NCBI GenBank assembly: GCA_964537975.1
Contig: CAZIDP010000011.1
Location: 1-64,000, forward strand
Length of the DNA: 64,000 nt
From: SCBR16-9 sp964537975
GTDB lineage: Bacteria > Hydrogenedentota > Hydrogenedentia > Hydrogenedentales > SCBR16-9
Direction of reading: 5' to 3'
Shown here: piece by piece, positions 26,358 through 35,818 of the stretch
Numbering within the stretch: the first letter of the stretch is position 1
How the letters are laid out: every line of letters starts with the position of its first letter
Program-made: the position numbers and the translations under genes
Notes under the pieces: generated by a model
Databases searched by the model: none
The model's input: only the letters and a program-made list of their open reading frames with translations
What the model was told of the DNA's origin: nothing

Positions 26358-26460
26358 TTCTATCCCGAAGGGATTACATCACCGTAGCGCGGGGTAAGGC
26401 CAACGGCCGCCACCCCGGGTCCACGACGCCCCAACAACGCACCCCGGAGGGCGTACCAGC
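26358..26460 (+). repeat. R element, full copy
   Basis: Starts TCTATCCCGAAGGGAT, where both arms of the first hairpin have changed together (compensatory CCC/GGG in place of CGC/GCG). This suggests the hairpin is maintained. It ends GCGTACCAGC and is followed by module 3. Confidence 0.8.
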
Positions 26461-26473
26461 GAATTAAATCCCG

Positions 26474-26527
26474 ATCGTTATCCGCAGATTACGCTGATGA
26501 GCGCAGATTTTGATAATGGAGGTGATG
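26474..26527 (+). repeat. Repeat module 3
   Basis: ATCCGCAGATTACGC, then GAGCGCAGATTTTGATAATGG. It follows an R tail by about 14 bp, as at 211 and 47745. Confidence 0.55.
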
Positions 26528-26640
26528 AGTAGGCGTATGCGATCATCGGTGTCGCGATGGCTGCACACCTCACTGGGGTAGAGCGTGGGTATGATGGTGT
26601 GGGGCATACATAATGTTTCTAGATATGTGTAGCGTTTACC

Positions 26641-26750
26641 TGTTCCATATCGCGGAGCGATTACATCACCGTAGCGCGGGGTAAGGCCAACGAGCCGCCA
26701 CCCCGGGACAACACGCCACTCCAACAACGCACCCCGGAGGGCGTGCCAGC
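26641..26750 (+). repeat. R element, full copy
   Basis: Complete copy with all three hairpins, ending about 100 bp from the 3' end of rfbA (minus strand). Confidence 0.8.
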
Positions 26751-26847
26751 AGAGGTAAACCTTGTCCACTTCAACGTTCCACGTTTTGTAAAACGGGTTG
26801 CTGAAAGTGTCTTAATAGTTAATGATTGGCGTCAACGCATTTACAGA

Positions 26848-27726
26848 TTACTCAAGGCAAGCTTTACCTTCTAACAGCCCCAGGAGATAATCGCCATAAC
26901 CACTCTTTTGTAATGGTCTGGCCAGCTTCCGAAGGTCTTCGGCGCTGATGAAGCCCATTTGGTAGGCTATCTCCTCAATGCAACCAATTTTCTGATCTTG
27001 CCGTTCTTCTATAACCTGCACAAACTGACTTGCCTGCATGAGAGAAGCAAAAGTACCGGTGTCCAGCCAGGCCGTTCCCCGATCCAATATGGCCACTTCC
27101 AGCTTCCCTGATTCGAGATAGTGCTTGTTAACGTCGGTGATTTCATATTCACCCCGTGCACTGGGCTTGAGGGATTTGGCGATAGAGACGACTTCGTTGT
27201 CATAAAAATACAGTCCTGGTACCGCAAAATGAGAGCGTGGTTGCTCGGGCTTTTCCTCAATAGAGATAGCCCGGTTGTTTTTGTCAAATTCCACAACACC
27301 ATATCGTTCGGGATCGGAGACGTGGTACGCGAATACCACCCCACCATCGGGATCACATTTCTGTTGCAAGGTCTGCTTCAACCCGGTACCGTAGAAAATG
27401 TTGTCGCCGAGTATCAATGCGACTTTGTCGTTGCCGATGAAATCGGCACCGATAACAAACGCTTGCGCCAATCCATTGGGTTCTTTCTGAATTTCATATT
27501 CCAGATGACAGCCCAGACGGGAACCATCGCCCAGCAATTGCTCAAAGCGGGGTTTATCTTCTGGTGTCGTTATCAGCATAATTTCACGGATTCCGGTCAT
27601 CATTAACACTGACAATGGATAATATATCATCGGTTTATCGTATATGGGAATAAGCTGCTTACTCACGGCTTGGGTCAGTGGATACAACCGGGTACCGGAG
27701 CCACCAGCAAGGATAATACCTTTCAT
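26848..27726 (-). CDS. rfbA: Glucose-1-phosphate thymidylyltransferase
   Basis: Converts glucose-1-phosphate and dTTP to dTDP-glucose, the first step toward dTDP-rhamnose for surface polysaccharide. Signature sequences are GIILAGGSGTRLYPLT at the N-terminus, PIYDKPMIYYPLS, QKEPNGLAQAF and LILGDNIFYG. Length 292 aa, as expected. ATG 27726 follows GGAGG. The genes rfbB, rfbC and rfbD are not adjacent, so the pathway is split in this genome. Confidence 0.95.
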   Translation of the reverse strand: MKGIILAGGSGTRLYPLTQAVSKQLIPIYDKPMIYYPLSVLMMTGIREIMLITTPEDKPRFEQLLGDGSRLGCHLEYEIQKEPNGLAQAFVIGADFIGNDKVALILGDNIFYGTGLKQTLQQKCDPDGGVVFAYHVSDPERYGVVEFDKNNRAISIEEKPEQPRSHFAVPGLYFYDNEVVSIAKSLKPSARGEYEITDVNKHYLESGKLEVAILDRGTAWLDTGTFASLMQASQFVQVIEERQDQKIGCIEEIAYQMGFISAEDLRKLARPLQKSGYGDYLLGLLEGKACLE

Positions 27727-28062
27727 CAAATAAAACCTCCATCTATTAACATGTAATTTTTATAAAAGAACACCAAATATACCGTAATTCACGTACCTGT
27801 GCCAAGTAAGCGGGAAAATACTGCTCAGTCTTGGTATTTCCCATTCATTTGCGATAGAATAGGTACTTTCCCCTCGTAAATTATACTTTATTATCGATTA
27901 ATTCACCCATTTGTCTGCATGGTACATAGTGACTGATACATATGGCCCAGATACTGGTGAACAGCTGACATAACCTGTTGTATATCAATTAAACTAACTA
28001 AACAGCCAGAGCGACCGCAATATTCAACACAGCGCACGCGACATAATAAATGGAGATTCAGG
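27727..28062. other. Divergent intergenic region rfbA/DUF1015 gene
   Basis: A 336-bp AT-rich gap between divergent genes. It must hold the promoters of both. I see no gene, repeat copy or convincing hairpin in it. Confidence 0.5.
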
Positions 28063-29322
28063 ATGCCCGAGATCAAAGGTTTTTGTGGCCTACATTTCAA
28101 TACAAACAAATTAAACACACTGGACCACGCCGTCACACCGCCCTACGATGTGATATCGACTGATGAACGTGCACTGTTGACAGAAAATGAACCGTACAGC
28201 ATGGCACACCTGATTCTCCCAGAAGAACAGGAAGGGAAATCACGGTATGAAGTGGCAGCTGAAACATTGAAGCAATGGCGTAAGGAAGAAGTGCTTGTCC
28301 GAGATGAAACACCTTCTTATTATCTGCTGCGCCAACATTTCACGGACCTCGAAGGTATCGCACGTGTTCGTTGTGGTTTTTTTGCTGTTACCCGACTTCC
28401 TGAAGCTGAGGACCGGTTTATCTTGGGGCATGAACGCACCTTTGACAAGCCCGTCTCTGACCGCCTCGCCCTGACTGCTGCAACCCAGAGTAATTTTGGT
28501 GCGGTGTTTGTCTTGTATTCAGACCGTGACAAGGTGTTGGAGGGATTCCTCAGACAAATGGATGAGCGACCAGCGGACATTGAAGCGACGACCATTGACG
28601 GTGTGAAGCAGGAGCTCTGGCGTGTGTCAGAAGACCCGGCAGTAGCCGAATTTATCAAGCCACAAACATTATATATCGCCGACGGGCACCACCGTTTTAA
28701 AACTGCTTGCACTCACCGGGACGCGATGCGTGAAAAAGGTGTCGGTGACGAAAACAGCCTCTGGAACTATTGCCTGATGGGTTTTGTCGCTTTTGAGGAC
28801 AGCGGACTTAGCATCTATCCCCCACACCGGCTGGTGAAAGCTCCAGAAGGCTTTAATCCGGACACCTTTGTCCAGTCGTTGCAAACCTGGTTTGATGTAA
28901 CACCTGTGACCACTAATTTGCCGGAACGGGTCGCAAAAGCCAATGGACAACGTTGTACTATCGGCATTTCCATACATGGCCAAGGTGAATATCTGCTTAC
29001 ATTGAAAGATATTGATCGTACCGCATTACTGGGTGAAGATCGAGCCCCAGCCTGGCGGGATTTAGATGTAGCAGTATTACACCGCGGTATTCTCGAGCGA
29101 ATTCTGGGACTGCCAGAAAGTGCCCTGCACCAGTATGAAAAAAATGTCGCACAGGCAATGGCAAGTGTCCATAGTGGTGCTTGTGATATCGCATTTATCT
29201 TGCAACCTACTCGTGCCGATCAAATCCGTGCCTGTGCCGATGCTGGTGAACCCATGCCGCAGAAATCAACGTATTTCTTCCCAAAGCTCCCCACAGGGGG
29301 CGTGTTTCATGTGTTTGATTAA
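28063..29322 (+). CDS. DUF1015 family protein
   Basis: A 419-aa cytoplasmic protein that matches DUF1015 (PF06245): N-terminal AVTPPYDVIS, then PYSMAHLILPE, YLLRQ and the central YIADGHHRFKTA motif, with PHRLVK and FILQPTRADQI later. The archaeal relative SerK is an ADP-dependent serine kinase, but whether bacterial members have that activity is unsettled. A good GGAG lies seven bases before the ATG. Full length for the family. It is monocistronic by its surroundings. Confidence 0.88.
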   Translation: MPEIKGFCGLHFNTNKLNTLDHAVTPPYDVISTDERALLTENEPYSMAHLILPEEQEGKSRYEVAAETLKQWRKEEVLVRDETPSYYLLRQHFTDLEGIARVRCGFFAVTRLPEAEDRFILGHERTFDKPVSDRLALTAATQSNFGAVFVLYSDRDKVLEGFLRQMDERPADIEATTIDGVKQELWRVSEDPAVAEFIKPQTLYIADGHHRFKTACTHRDAMREKGVGDENSLWNYCLMGFVAFEDSGLSIYPPHRLVKAPEGFNPDTFVQSLQTWFDVTPVTTNLPERVAKANGQRCTIGISIHGQGEYLLTLKDIDRTALLGEDRAPAWRDLDVAVLHRGILERILGLPESALHQYEKNVAQAMASVHSGACDIAFILQPTRADQIRACADAGEPMPQKSTYFFPKLPTGGVFHVFD

Positions 29323-29647
29323 CAAGCCTGAATAATTGATTCAGAACTTTTTGATTCAGCAAACTGGCAGAATCGTCTGAATGGAACACGCAGGAAGCCC
29401 GTTCTTGTACCCACATAGCAAATACGTACTCCGTGTTGCACCATAAAATGTGCTTTTCAAAAAGGAAGGCGTCACTGGTTGACGCAGGATTGGAGAGATA
29501 CCCTGTGTGTCGCCAACCCGGGACGCCGCTGAAGGGGGAAATGCTTCCGGGGGGAAATTTGTCAAAACGTAATTTTAATGTTACGTTGTGTTTTTGTTTC
29601 TATGTTTTCTATTTTCTTGAGATAAATGTTTTTCAAACAGTTACGGT
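29323..29647. other. Gap between convergent genes
   Basis: A 325-bp stretch between the ends of the DUF1015 gene and the HAD-IIA gene. No gene is supported. It includes a G-rich block (about 29533-29560) followed by T-rich DNA, but no clean terminator hairpin that I can define. Confidence 0.4.
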
Positions 29648-30457
29648 TTAACTCTGCATAGTCGCCAATACAGGTGCATGCTCCAGAAAAAACTCCGAAT
29701 TTGCCAAGTCTGCCACTGAGTTCACAATCAGGTCCGGACGATAGGCATATTTCGCGAGATCGTTTTTTGTGGTACCACCACTCAAAACCAGAACCGTCTT
29801 GTAGCCAAGCTGCGTACCACCTAGAATATCTGTTTCCATGGTATCTCCTATCATGATAGTATTTGCTGTCCGCACGCCAATCTCTTTTCTAGCCGCACCC
29901 ATCATTACCGGGCTGGGCTTGCCAACACTGAAAGCCTTTACGCCGGTGGCACTTTCAATCATTGAAACTATTGCACCACACCCGGGGCGCATTCCGGTTG
30001 ATGTTGGGCAGTTCGGGTCCAAATTTGTAGCGACCAGTTTTGCGCCTTTATGGATTAAATTTACTGCATGCTCGATCATTTCAAAGGTGAATGTTCGTCC
30101 TTCACCAACTACCACATAATCGGGATTATGATCAACAATACAATACCCGTTACTGTGTAACGCCTGTAACAACCCGCCTTCGCCAATGACGTAGGCTGTT
30201 CCATTGGGTTTTTGCAGTGAGAGAAAACGTGCTGTCGCCATGGCACAGGTAAAAATGTGCCGCTCCTCCACTTCAAAACCCATATGTTTCAATTTGGCTA
30301 CGATGTCACGCCGTGTGCGCTGGCTATTATTGGTTAAAAACAGGAAGGGAATGCCCCGTTCCAGTAGAAACGTAATAAATTCATGAGCGCCAGGGATGAC
30401 ATCATGGCTGCGATAAATCACGCCATCCATATCTATAAGAAATCCGACTTTGTTCAT
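29648..30457 (-). CDS. HAD-IIA family phosphatase (NagD-like)
   Basis: Haloacid dehalogenase-superfamily hydrolase with a type IIA cap, 269 aa. All four HAD motifs are visible: DMDGVIYRS (nucleophile Asp), LTNNS, the Lys in GKPSP, and IGDTMETDILGG. Relatives dephosphorylate small metabolites such as nucleotides, phosphoglycolate or sugar phosphates; the substrate cannot be read from sequence. The start ATG 30457 has AGGGG twelve bases upstream. Confidence 0.9.
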   Translation of the reverse strand: MNKVGFLIDMDGVIYRSHDVIPGAHEFITFLLERGIPFLFLTNNSQRTRRDIVAKLKHMGFEVEERHIFTCAMATARFLSLQKPNGTAYVIGEGGLLQALHSNGYCIVDHNPDYVVVGEGRTFTFEMIEHAVNLIHKGAKLVATNLDPNCPTSTGMRPGCGAIVSMIESATGVKAFSVGKPSPVMMGAARKEIGVRTANTIMIGDTMETDILGGTQLGYKTVLVLSGGTTKNDLAKYAYRPDLIVNSVADLANSEFFLEHAPVLATMQS

Positions 30458-31192
30458 GTGAGTGATAACCCCTGGTAAAAAGTGTTTTAAAACGATTATT
30501 GATTACTGTATTAGTGCTTGTTATAATTGCTGTATAATGATTATGAATACGTTCTATTTTTTCCAATGAAATTCTGGAAGATGTTTTGTTCAATGCGATG
30601 ATTCAATTTTGAGTTCACTTCTTTGTTATACCTTAGTAAGTGACCCTCGGTGACCGGTGCTGCGAAGTCAAGGGGTTTTCCGGCCACCGAGGCTCGGGAG
30701 ACTGTAGAGATTCGGTGAATTTTGCAATACGCTATAAACTATCCTCCTTTCGTTGATTTAATTCCTCAGCTTACGTATCAGTAGGTTGCGGATGTTGTGC
30801 TTTCATATAAGCATCTAGCGTGCCAATTCTGAAAAACCACAATATATTGTATTTATATCGACTCAAAATCTATATATTGGATACCTGGGTATCCAGACTC
30901 CAGTTATTAACGGTACGATTTGGTAGGGCGCAGCGCCCTAACCTACATCGTGGTTGGCCGAAGCAATAGCACATGACCAGAATAGCGTCTGTAATTATTG
31001 ATTTTCTCCGGGCTTTGTCAATTATTCGAGTTGACAAGAATCATATTTCAAAGTACTATGGGTTATATACTACTTTGTGTATGTACATGTTCAGAAGTAT
31101 AAGCAAAATGGGAACATTTACACTCTGCTGCGGATTCATCACATGGGTAAACGGCATTTAAGCGTAAATTTGTAGAAAGGCAGTAAAGCATC
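30458..31192. other. 735-bp intergenic region with hairpins
   Basis: No protein gene supported. It contains a strong hairpin (30648-30695), a perfect short hairpin TAGGGCG/CGCCCTA at 30924-30940 preceded by GGATACC/GGTATCC (30878-30893), and AT-rich DNA before the response regulator start. Confidence 0.45.
30636..30774. repeat. Candidate decayed insertion-element remnant with strong hairpin
   Basis: Begins GTAAGTGACCCTCGG and ends with the inverted hexamer GCTTAC, a GTAAG-type terminus recalling IS66-family ends. Inside is a hairpin CCTCGGTG-a-CCGG/CCGG-c-CACCGAGG. There is no target-site duplication and the terminal match is short, so the mobile-element reading is weak; a structured RNA is an alternative. 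Confidence 0.25.
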
Positions 31193-32179
31193 TTGGCAAA
31201 GATTCTTATTATAGATGACGATTCCGCACTGGTAGAGCAGTTACAGGGGCATTTGCAAGCATTGGGGTACCAGTGCAAGTCAGCGGCATCGGGAACAATG
31301 GGATGGAATTATATTGTGAATGAAGAGGTACATGCCGTAATTTTGGACGTCATGCTGCCAGGGCTTTCCGGGTTTGAAATATGCCGCAAAATACGTTCTG
31401 ATGACAGGTTATGCTCTCTGCCGATCCTTCTGATGTCCAGTATGAGTGATCCCGAAGAAATACAACACGGATTGGCACAAGGAGCCGATGACTTTGTCAG
31501 CAAACCTTTTCGTCTGGATACTTTATCGGCACGATTGATAAATTTGTTGTCCAACAGCAGCTTGACGAATCAATTATTTGATGAACTGACCCAGTTGGCT
31601 GGAGCCAAAGGCATTAAACTGGAGGTGCAAAAACGCATATCTCAAAAACAGTCATTTGGGGTAGCTTATGTTGAACTTTTGGGATTAAACGGATTGACAC
31701 ACCACGCTGGAAATGAGTCACGGGGCAAAGCTGTTGAATTCATGGCTCGGGGATTGAAAGCATGCGGTAATAAACTGAACTCTGACGCGTTCTATTTGGG
31801 TCATATGGGTGGGGGCCATTTCTGTGCACTCATGTCTACACACGAGATCGATCACTTTTCACAATTCCTGCACCGGTTCTGGGAAAGGTACAAAACAGAT
31901 TTTTATAGTTTTGTCGGGCTTGGAACTGAATATGAAATGTCTCAATCTGACAACGAAGCGGTGAAAAGATTGCCAACCTGTGAGCCGATGTGTTGCCTGG
32001 CCTTATGTTCCGGGCAGGCGAATCAAAGTTTCCGTGAACTCTTTGAAACGCTGTCTCATGTACGCGCCAATGCGCAATCGACGCCGGGTGGTGGTATCTA
32101 CCATGATCGACGCGGTTTTAATGAGCTGCGGCGCAACAATGTGAATCTGAATGCCAATTCTTCTCAGGAGCAGACTTGA
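31193..32179 (+). CDS. Response regulator with degenerate GGDEF-like output domain
   Basis: A 328-aa protein. Residues 1-120 are a REC domain with the acidic pocket IIDDD, phospho-acceptor Asp52 in VILDVMLPG, Ser82 in LLMSS and Lys104 in SKPF. The C-terminal ~170 residues resemble a GGDEF domain, but the signature site reads GGGHF (206-210) where active cyclases have GG(D/E)EF. It is therefore probably a catalytically inactive sensor or interaction domain. The start is TTG 31193 with AAAGG upstream. No histidine kinase is adjacent. It converges with the PEP-binding fusion gene, with 36 bp between them. Confidence 0.8.
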   Translation: MAKILIIDDDSALVEQLQGHLQALGYQCKSAASGTMGWNYIVNEEVHAVILDVMLPGLSGFEICRKIRSDDRLCSLPILLMSSMSDPEEIQHGLAQGADDFVSKPFRLDTLSARLINLLSNSSLTNQLFDELTQLAGAKGIKLEVQKRISQKQSFGVAYVELLGLNGLTHHAGNESRGKAVEFMARGLKACGNKLNSDAFYLGHMGGGHFCALMSTHEIDHFSQFLHRFWERYKTDFYSFVGLGTEYEMSQSDNEAVKRLPTCEPMCCLALCSGQANQSFRELFETLSHVRANAQSTPGGGIYHDRRGFNELRRNNVNLNANSSQEQT

Positions 32180-32215
32180 GCGGTCATAAAAGCCATGCGC
32201 CGTATTATTTGAGCG

Positions 32216-34828
32216 CTATTTGAAAAAACAGACCGCTCGCTGGTTCATGGTGTCTGCGTGCAGAATACACTGCTTGCCGTGCGGCATGTCCTGGGGATGT
32301 ACAACCCGTACGATGTCGGTAAAATTGGTTTCATCCGGAAGTAAAGAAAGCAGGCTGTTTGGGGCATCCGTGAGCAGCGTCGTATGCAGCTTATTCTGTA
32401 CATCCTTGGGGAATACCGCCATGTACAAAATATCCATTTCCACCAATTCACTGAAAAAATGAGTACCGAGCGAGACATCCGGTGTCAGGTCCTCGCGCAT
32501 GGCGACGATTTCACAAAGTGCCAGGACACGGCAGATTTCTGTGAATGAAACCGGAACTCCCAACGAAGGCGAAGATGTTCCCCAGCGTCCAGGCCCAATT
32601 AACAACGTACCGGCGGGGGCTCGGTAGTCTTCTAGCGCCATCAGACGGCCTATCAGACGAGCCACTTCATAGCGTTGCTGTTGTGCAAGATCGCTGTAGA
32701 TTTCAGGAACCACATAGATGATGCGCTGCACCAACTCGATACGACTGTGACCGATGAGTGGTCCCCGCGTTTCAATCAGCGTTTTCTCCGTCGGAATATG
32801 GTGTGGTATTTCTGTGATTTTTCGGCTTCCCTGCACTTGCAACGGGCGACATTGCACCAGATTGATTTTGAAGTGTTGCGTGTCCAGGAAATTCAAGGTA
32901 AATTCAATATCTACCGGATATTCATAGGCCTTGTGTATGCTGTCCAGCATGGCGCGCATATCGCTGATGAATGAAGTATTTTGAATTAACTGGGCGAAAT
33001 TCAGCGTAGGGGTAGGCGGCTTGTATATCCCCTGTTCACGAAGTTCTCGAGCACGTCGTGCGTCAGATGACGCATACAGATCAAGCGGAATAGCAGGTTT
33101 CTGCGAATAGACCGTATCAAAATCCAGCGTAACCATTTGGTTGCCTTGCAAATCAAGCACATCCACCCGCTGCTGTGCGTAGTCCGTGCCGTGTGCCCTC
33201 CCACTTTCCGGAAGACTCATCGGATCGTTTAAGGCAACAATCCGCGTGTAATCGTCGTCCGAACGGTCAACAGCGCGGGTACCCATTCCAAAGACCAGTC
33301 GCAGGACACCAGCGTCCGGATCAATATGCTCGCTCCATCGGAAGGGGTTGTAAGAAAATCCGACACCAGCCGCCTGGGTATAAAACAGGTTGGCATGACG
33401 TGTTCCCGACACCCGTTGCACCAGCAACGCCATCTGCTCATCACGTTCCAGCAACCCATGCCTGGCCCGATAGGCCAGGGCATCTTCACTCATACTGCTG
33501 GCGTACACCGTGCGAATTGCCGTCAATAAATTCTCCAGCCTCTGATAGCGGCTGCCCTGATTGACACAGAAGACACTCTGGTATTTTCCTGCAAAGGCAT
33601 TCCCGAAATTATCTTCCAGTAGACTACTGGAGCGGACTATAATCGGGGAGTGTCCATAATAGGCAAGCATATCTTCCAATTGCCGCAGAATATAATCTGG
33701 AAATGATCCCATCAAAATACGCTGTCGCGCACGTTCCGCACCTTGCAGAAACGAATTGGGATCACGTTGATTTTTTCGAAACCACCAGCACCCATTCTGC
33801 ACAAGAAATGTATAGAAAACATCCGATGCTATAAAAAACGAATCATGCACTTCCAACAGGTCTGCCCAGCGTTTATCTGTTTTTTTCAATATGGCACGGG
33901 CAAGCAACATACCGACCGACTTGCCACCAACCAGCCCGGTACCTATTGTGCGTCTGCTAATGGCGAGTACATCATCCATCGTGAGGTGCTTTTCCGCCAG
34001 TGATAGCAGGGGTTTTTCACGCGATACCACCATGCGCACCAGACGCTTGAAAAGAGCCTTATGATTGGTATCAGAAAGGTTGTCTGCCGCAAGACTGCTC
34101 TGTATTTCCTCGGCTCGTAGAAATGTGCGTTGCCACACATCCAGCCGATCAATTGCTGTTTCCATTGCAGAGTGGCGGGTGGAAGTAAGTACCTCGGCGA
34201 TAGTGCTGCTGTCATTTACCGGTCGAAAGGTTTCCCCTTCCCAGATGTGCAGCATGTGCATGTCAGGCGAATATCGTTGCTGTACCTTCAAAGGTTGAAG
34301 ATACACTTTCTTCTGATGCCGATACACATCCAGAAGCAGTTGTGTCGTTTTCCTTATGGGTGTAGATGCATAACTTGAGTGATAATTGCGAAGTATGGAG
34401 AAGTAGGCAACCGTTTCCAGATCAAACAGATATGGGCAGGTAAGCGTAAAAAAATTGGCCAGCATCTGATCACTGTACCAGTCTGAAGTCAGGTCTGAGA
34501 GACAATCGAACACATAAAAAGCCCCTTTGCCTGCTTCCTCAATCACACGATGGATGTGATCAAGAAACGATTCAAAACCATCATTCGGGTCAAGATAACA
34601 GACCGAAGCACCCAGTTCCTCAGAGAGCAGCATGGGATGGCGTGCAAACCGGAAATAAATCAGGTGGCGCTCATTGGCCTGCGCGTAGTGCGCAAACGGT
34701 TCGACAAAAGCCTGGTAATCTTCCGGACGTTCCACCTGCCATACCACATTGTCGCCAGGCATCAGGCCCCGCAGCAGTTGATCGAGCTCCGGTAATCCTG
34801 TGGACAATTGATGATTATAAGTAATCAT
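32216..34828 (-). CDS. KaiC-like/PEP-pyruvate-binding fusion protein
   Basis: An 870-aa protein. The N-terminal ~220 residues resemble KaiC/RecA-type domains (STGLPELDQLLRGLMPGDNV), but the Walker A segment is absent. From about residue 300 comes a PPDK_N/PEP-synthase ATP-grasp domain with GTGLVGGKSVGM, PIIVRSSSLLEDNFG and AFAGKYQSVFC. The C-terminus has GPGRWGTSSPSLGVPVSF, found in related PEP/pyruvate-binding-domain proteins of unknown role. I see no phosphohistidine swivel motif, so full PEP synthase activity is unlikely. ATG 34828 was chosen over 34837 because of spacing to AGAAAG. Confidence 0.75.
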   Translation of the reverse strand: MITYNHQLSTGLPELDQLLRGLMPGDNVVWQVERPEDYQAFVEPFAHYAQANERHLIYFRFARHPMLLSEELGASVCYLDPNDGFESFLDHIHRVIEEAGKGAFYVFDCLSDLTSDWYSDQMLANFFTLTCPYLFDLETVAYFSILRNYHSSYASTPIRKTTQLLLDVYRHQKKVYLQPLKVQQRYSPDMHMLHIWEGETFRPVNDSSTIAEVLTSTRHSAMETAIDRLDVWQRTFLRAEEIQSSLAADNLSDTNHKALFKRLVRMVVSREKPLLSLAEKHLTMDDVLAISRRTIGTGLVGGKSVGMLLARAILKKTDKRWADLLEVHDSFFIASDVFYTFLVQNGCWWFRKNQRDPNSFLQGAERARQRILMGSFPDYILRQLEDMLAYYGHSPIIVRSSSLLEDNFGNAFAGKYQSVFCVNQGSRYQRLENLLTAIRTVYASSMSEDALAYRARHGLLERDEQMALLVQRVSGTRHANLFYTQAAGVGFSYNPFRWSEHIDPDAGVLRLVFGMGTRAVDRSDDDYTRIVALNDPMSLPESGRAHGTDYAQQRVDVLDLQGNQMVTLDFDTVYSQKPAIPLDLYASSDARRARELREQGIYKPPTPTLNFAQLIQNTSFISDMRAMLDSIHKAYEYPVDIEFTLNFLDTQHFKINLVQCRPLQVQGSRKITEIPHHIPTEKTLIETRGPLIGHSRIELVQRIIYVVPEIYSDLAQQQRYEVARLIGRLMALEDYRAPAGTLLIGPGRWGTSSPSLGVPVSFTEICRVLALCEIVAMREDLTPDVSLGTHFFSELVEMDILYMAVFPKDVQNKLHTTLLTDAPNSLLSLLPDETNFTDIVRVVHPQDMPHGKQCILHADTMNQRAVCFFK

Positions 34829-35173
34829 GAAACACATCTTTCTGGTACTGGTAATCGCTGATACTGGAAATAATTTAGTATATTAAACAAAATCACAATC
34901 AATACGACCTGGCAATACGCCTATCATAATTGACAGCTGACACTTTTGTTATAATAATGAACGATCCAATCGCTTGAAAGAAAATAATACCAGAAAACAC
35001 CACTTCGAAAAACCCGACACATAACCCTTACTTACACCTCATCCCTATAGCACTGCATGGGAATGACGGAGAGTAGCCTGCACTTAGCGTTCTTACTGCG
35101 TTATAACTTTATGTCGTCATTGCGCCGCTCCCGTCCTATCATACCCTCCCCTGCCCCTCCTTTCTCTCGCTTC

Positions 35174-35264
35174 CATCATTCCCATGAAGATGGGAACCCA
35201 GCAAAAAGTTGCTCCGATCGCGCCCTGCGCCCCTTCTGGATATCAGCCTGCGTGGGTATGACGG
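35174..35264 (+). repeat. Short REPIN-like variant, copy S3
   Basis: Left end CATTCCCATGAAGATGGGAA, whose palindrome has changed in both arms relative to the CCCGC/GCGGG form, then AACCCAG. The right end is TGGATATCAGCC ... ATGACGG. It sits in the 1.57-kb gap 34829-36402, which holds repeats and AT-rich DNA but no gene I can support. Confidence 0.55.
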
Positions 35265-35329
35265 GTGTAGGTGTGTATAACGAGTCTGGGTGGGAATCCT
35301 GTTGCGAATAAAGCATGACTAATTACCGG

Positions 35330-35398
35330 TTCCATGTCGCGGAGCGATTACATCACCGTAGCGCGGGGTAAGGCCAACGACCGCCACCTCAAACTTGT
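35330..35398 (+). repeat. R element, 3'-truncated copy
   Basis: Head and middle hairpins only; it stops at CCGCCACC and is followed within about 12 bp by a complete copy, the same arrangement as at 26256-26460. Confidence 0.75.
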
Positions 35399-35410
35399 AA
35401 CCGCTTTCGT

Positions 35411-35518
35411 ATTCTATCGCGGAGCGATTAAATCACCGTAGCGCGGGGTAAGGTCAACGAGCCGCCACCCCGGGACCATGACGCCCCCAACATCGCACCC
35501 CGGAGGGCGTGCCAGCAA
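35411..35518 (+). repeat. R element, full copy
   Basis: Complete copy ending GGCGTGCCAGCA. It is followed after ~52 bp by a REPIN-like element, the standard composite order. Confidence 0.85.
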
Positions 35519-35569
35519 GATTTACCCGTATACGCTTACCAAATAGCCACCTACGCATAGCCCCCTTCC

Positions 35570-35736
35570 CGTCATTCCCGCGCAGGCGGTAACTCAGTAT
35601 TACATAATACTAGCACATTATTTTCGATCATCCCTAACAACAAAACCCACTTACAGGAACACCAAAAATACAAGCTATAGCTGTGCCCTCGGCTCCTTCA
35701 TCACCCCTCTGGATACCCACCTTCGTGGGCATGACG
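35570..35736 (+). repeat. REPIN-like element, copy B
   Basis: A 167-bp copy with ends CGTCATTCCCGCG and CCCACCTTCGTGGGCATGACG and the conserved interior ACTAGCACATTATT ... GCTGTGCCCTCGG. Degenerate ~20-bp tandem repeats of a GTGTGGATG(G)G(T)ATGA type follow at 35737-35800. Confidence 0.8.
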
Positions 35737-35818
35737 GTGTGGATGGGTATGATGGTACGAGTGGGAATGACGGTGTGGATGAGAATGATGATTGGGATTA
35801 TATACGACCGACACCTGG

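Noticed and set aside
30636..30774. Confident IS66 insertion
   Set aside because: There is no transposase, no target-site duplication and the inverted ends match over only about six bases.
32216..34828. Annotation as phosphoenolpyruvate synthase (ppsA)
   Set aside because: The phosphohistidine swivel motif is not visible and the N-terminus is KaiC-like; only the ATP-grasp part is shared.
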